This document shows, piece after piece, positions 6,601-6,945 of a DNA stretch of 6,945 bases. The stretch is from the NCBI GenBank assembly GCA_023417285.1, contig JAEZFR010000261.1, forward strand, positions 1 through 6,945. The letters are read 5' to 3'. Both the position numbers and the translations under genes were made by a program. The first letter of the stretch is position 1; the number at the start of each line of letters is the position of its first letter. The notes under the pieces were generated by a model that saw only the letters and a program-made list of their open reading frames with translations, had not been told where the DNA came from and did not search any database. The stretch comes from Bacillota bacterium. Its GTDB lineage: Bacteria; Bacillota; Clostridia; Acetivibrionales; DSM-1351.

Positions 6601-6945
6601 TTATATTTTCTTTGTCACTAAAAGCTTTTGCACCGCCAGAAGTTTTTGACCACCCCGCAAAGGTGTAGCCATCACGTGTAAATTCGTTGGTCTTAAGAGC
6701 CTGTGCCACTCCATAGGCATAGGTCTGATCTGTCATGGACCCAGTTCCGCTACCGCTGTTAAACGTCACAGTGTAAGTGTCTGGTGTCCACTGAGCTACT
6801 AGAGTTACAGATTGTGTGCCCATGGTCTGCTCACCAGTTACTCCCCATCCTGCGAAAGTATAGCAGGTTTTGGTAAGGTTTCCAGGGTTCTCGTATATAA
6901 AATATTTTTGCCCTTGATAATAGCTGCCGCTCACTGGTACTGTGC
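3614..6945 (-). CDS. SLH-anchored surface protein with InlB-type B-repeats (partial, 5' end missing)
   Basis: The 3' part of a large secreted cell-wall protein. The frame stays open to the window edge, and the GTG at 6934 reads as an internal Val within TVPVSGSYYQGQ, so the true start, signal peptide and any N-terminal domain lie outside. Residues are counted from that codon (1106 visible). Domains in order: one partial and seven complete InlB/Listeria-Bacteroides B-repeats (1-591) with GYTFxGW and xAxW motifs; a carboxypeptidase-regulatory/CNA-B-like beta domain (about 597-675, with SGATLILKQG and DGYYVFTNILPGQYNL); a beta-rich region (about 680-830) ending in KFSTYAISY that I cannot assign to a family; a Ser/Gly linker (838-845); a divergent B-repeat (about 849-927); and three SLH domains (about 933-1106). 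SLH domains bind pyruvylated secondary cell wall polymer, placing the protein on the outer surface. No catalytic domain is visible, so adhesion or a structural role is inferred. The 5162-6945 section is clearly more G+C-rich than the neighbouring genes. Confidence 0.93.
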   Translation of the reverse strand, partial: TVPVSGSYYQGQKYFIYENPGNLTKTCYTFAGWGVTGEQTMGTQSVTLVAQWTPDTYTVTFNSGSGTGSMTDQTYAYGVAQALKTNEFTRDGYTFAGWSKTSGGAKAFSDKENISITENTNLYALWKPMTYTISFNNGGGSGAMETQTFNRDETQELNANTFTRQGYTFNGWKDGSNKSYFNGESIKATANMTLTAQWTAINYTVRFNPNGGTGSLANQSFAYGTAQALTANTFTHTGYTFVGWSSSPSASTAEYGNGENVINLTVDQNDTITLYAVWIANSYTVNFVANCTDSEGTLSDQNFTYDIEKSLTQNTGITRKGYTFVGWNTMADGSGVSYADMTIVKNLATTGTVSLYAQWSADVYTLTFESNGGMGTMVAQTFATGDTTAIKANAFTKAGHSFIGWKDDKNVHVDKDSTVDSVGRTATMTAQWEANSYIVSFNSNGGTGSMLNQTYTYGLAQALTPNTYTRDGYTFAGWSQKSNDTTTTYGDQVLIKNLTPMKDVTITLYAIWKQNTYTVDFNANGGEGTMADQIFLIGVADTLKANSGAIYRVGHKFTGWNTMSDGSGTSYPNGAVNVSFVPDASGKVNLYAMWTEETRYIIRGNVKDRDDSFISGATLILKQGNIVVRNTATREDGYYVFTNILPGQYNLITVKADKTVTTLISVEGSDVERNITLPTAATKNSVLVVNGEANTTLPAVVVGGLETVAETENDNIIMNVTAKVEDDSNQEHNAIKIALGSQKTAQILDITLKKGGTDIGSTNTTVLEIVYLYDFSGKTDIKVWRYHGGTTESLTKLLTKPVAPFTDGKYYADNKNGLIYVYASKFSTYAISYSDIISTSGGESSSSGVITSYSVMVKSSQNGDIKVDRIDSVPGGKVTLTVAPDIGYDLMNLSVIDNNGKNISYTDNQNGTFTFTMPYGNVSISAVFAKNSGKKTFIDVAKGAYYYDAVIWAQEKGITTGVTSTTFAPDGICDRAQAVTFLWRAMGSPEPSITSCQFTDVKKDTYYYKAVLWATEKGITVGTSPTTFSPHLTVNRSQTATFLWRTAGKPSTITANPFIDVMDTAFYHGAVLWAVEQGVTQGTGKNTFSPIAPCTRAQIVTFLYRYLNN
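3617..4138 (-). other. Three SLH domains at the C-terminus
   Basis: The units begin at FIDV (residue 934), FTDV (995) and FIDV (1055). Each has a Tyr-Tyr or Phe-Tyr followed by AV(I/L)WAxExG(I/V)T, TxFxP, and an RAQ or RSQ box before TFLWR or TFLYR. The box that is usually TRAE reads DRAQ, NRSQ and TRAQ here, so the Arg is kept in all three while Glu is replaced by Gln. Cys precedes the box in the first and third units. Three SLH domains are the normal number for a trimeric wall anchor unit. Confidence 0.92.
5162..6945 (-). repeat. Array of seven complete and one partial InlB-type B-repeats
   Basis: Complete units, from N- to C-terminus, lie at 6566-6775, 6350-6553, 6110-6337, 5867-6097, 5648-5854, 5408-5635 and 5162-5395; a partial unit ends at 6788. 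Each begins with Y-x-V-x-F, carries N-G-G-x-G-x-M, then G-Y-T-F-x-G-W, and ends in an A-x-W triad, with four-residue linkers between most units. Lengths are 70, 68, 76, 77, 69, 76 and 78 residues, giving a short and a long class. Copies are diverged at the DNA level, so the array is not a recent expansion. Confidence 0.9.

Noticed and set aside
6932..6934. GTG at 6934 as the start of the surface-protein gene
   Set aside because: The frame stays open upstream to the window edge (TVPV before the codon), it lies inside a B-repeat, there is no ribosome binding site in view and no signal peptide follows. It is an internal Val.
5162..6945. Regularly spaced similar DNA segments suggesting a CRISPR-like or tandem DNA array
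   Set aside because: The period of about 210-240 bp corresponds to protein B-repeats in one open frame, and the copies are diverged in DNA sequence.

Overview
The window looks like chromosomal DNA from a low-G+C Gram-positive anaerobe of the Clostridia (Ruminococcaceae/Lachnospiraceae-like). This rests on AT-rich intergenic DNA, strong AGGAGG-type ribosome binding sites, a Clostridia-style DapB, a YesL/DUF624 membrane protein with the N-terminal form common in Clostridia, and an S-layer-homology (SLH) surface protein with InlB-type B-repeats. The genus cannot be fixed from the sequence alone.

Left part (1-2283, + strand): a lysine/diaminopimelate cluster made of dapA (4-hydroxy-tetrahydrodipicolinate synthase), dapB (4-hydroxy-tetrahydrodipicolinate reductase) and a 156-residue protein made only of two ACT domains. 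The third protein closely resembles the regulatory C-terminus of aspartokinase but has no kinase domain. DapA and DapB catalyse consecutive steps after aspartate semialdehyde. The ACT protein is most simply read as a free-standing allosteric subunit for the aspartate pathway. DapA has lost residues used for lysine feedback in E. coli, so control may sit at the aspartokinase level. The cluster ends in a hairpin at 2333-2365, preceded by three 15-bp tandem repeats that share the hairpin's left arm.

Middle (2399-3613, - strand): a convergent gene for a six-helix membrane protein of the YesL/DUF624 family, with an acidic tail and its own recognisable promoter. Upstream of it lies a 297-bp intergenic region holding a 14-bp palindrome, a strong 12-bp GC-rich hairpin followed by T7 on the + strand, and a second small hairpin.

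Right part (3614-6945, - strand): the 3' part of a large cell-surface gene that runs off the window edge. The visible protein has one partial and seven complete InlB/Listeria-Bacteroides B-repeats, a carboxypeptidase-regulatory-like beta domain, a beta-rich region I could not assign, a divergent B-repeat and three C-terminal SLH domains that should anchor it to secondary cell wall polymer. It is visibly richer in G+C than its neighbours.

I see no phage, transposon, CRISPR, toxin-antitoxin or other defence system and no structural RNA gene. The best leads are the free-standing aspartokinase-type ACT protein, the repeat/terminator structure after it, and the orphan + strand terminator between two - strand genes.
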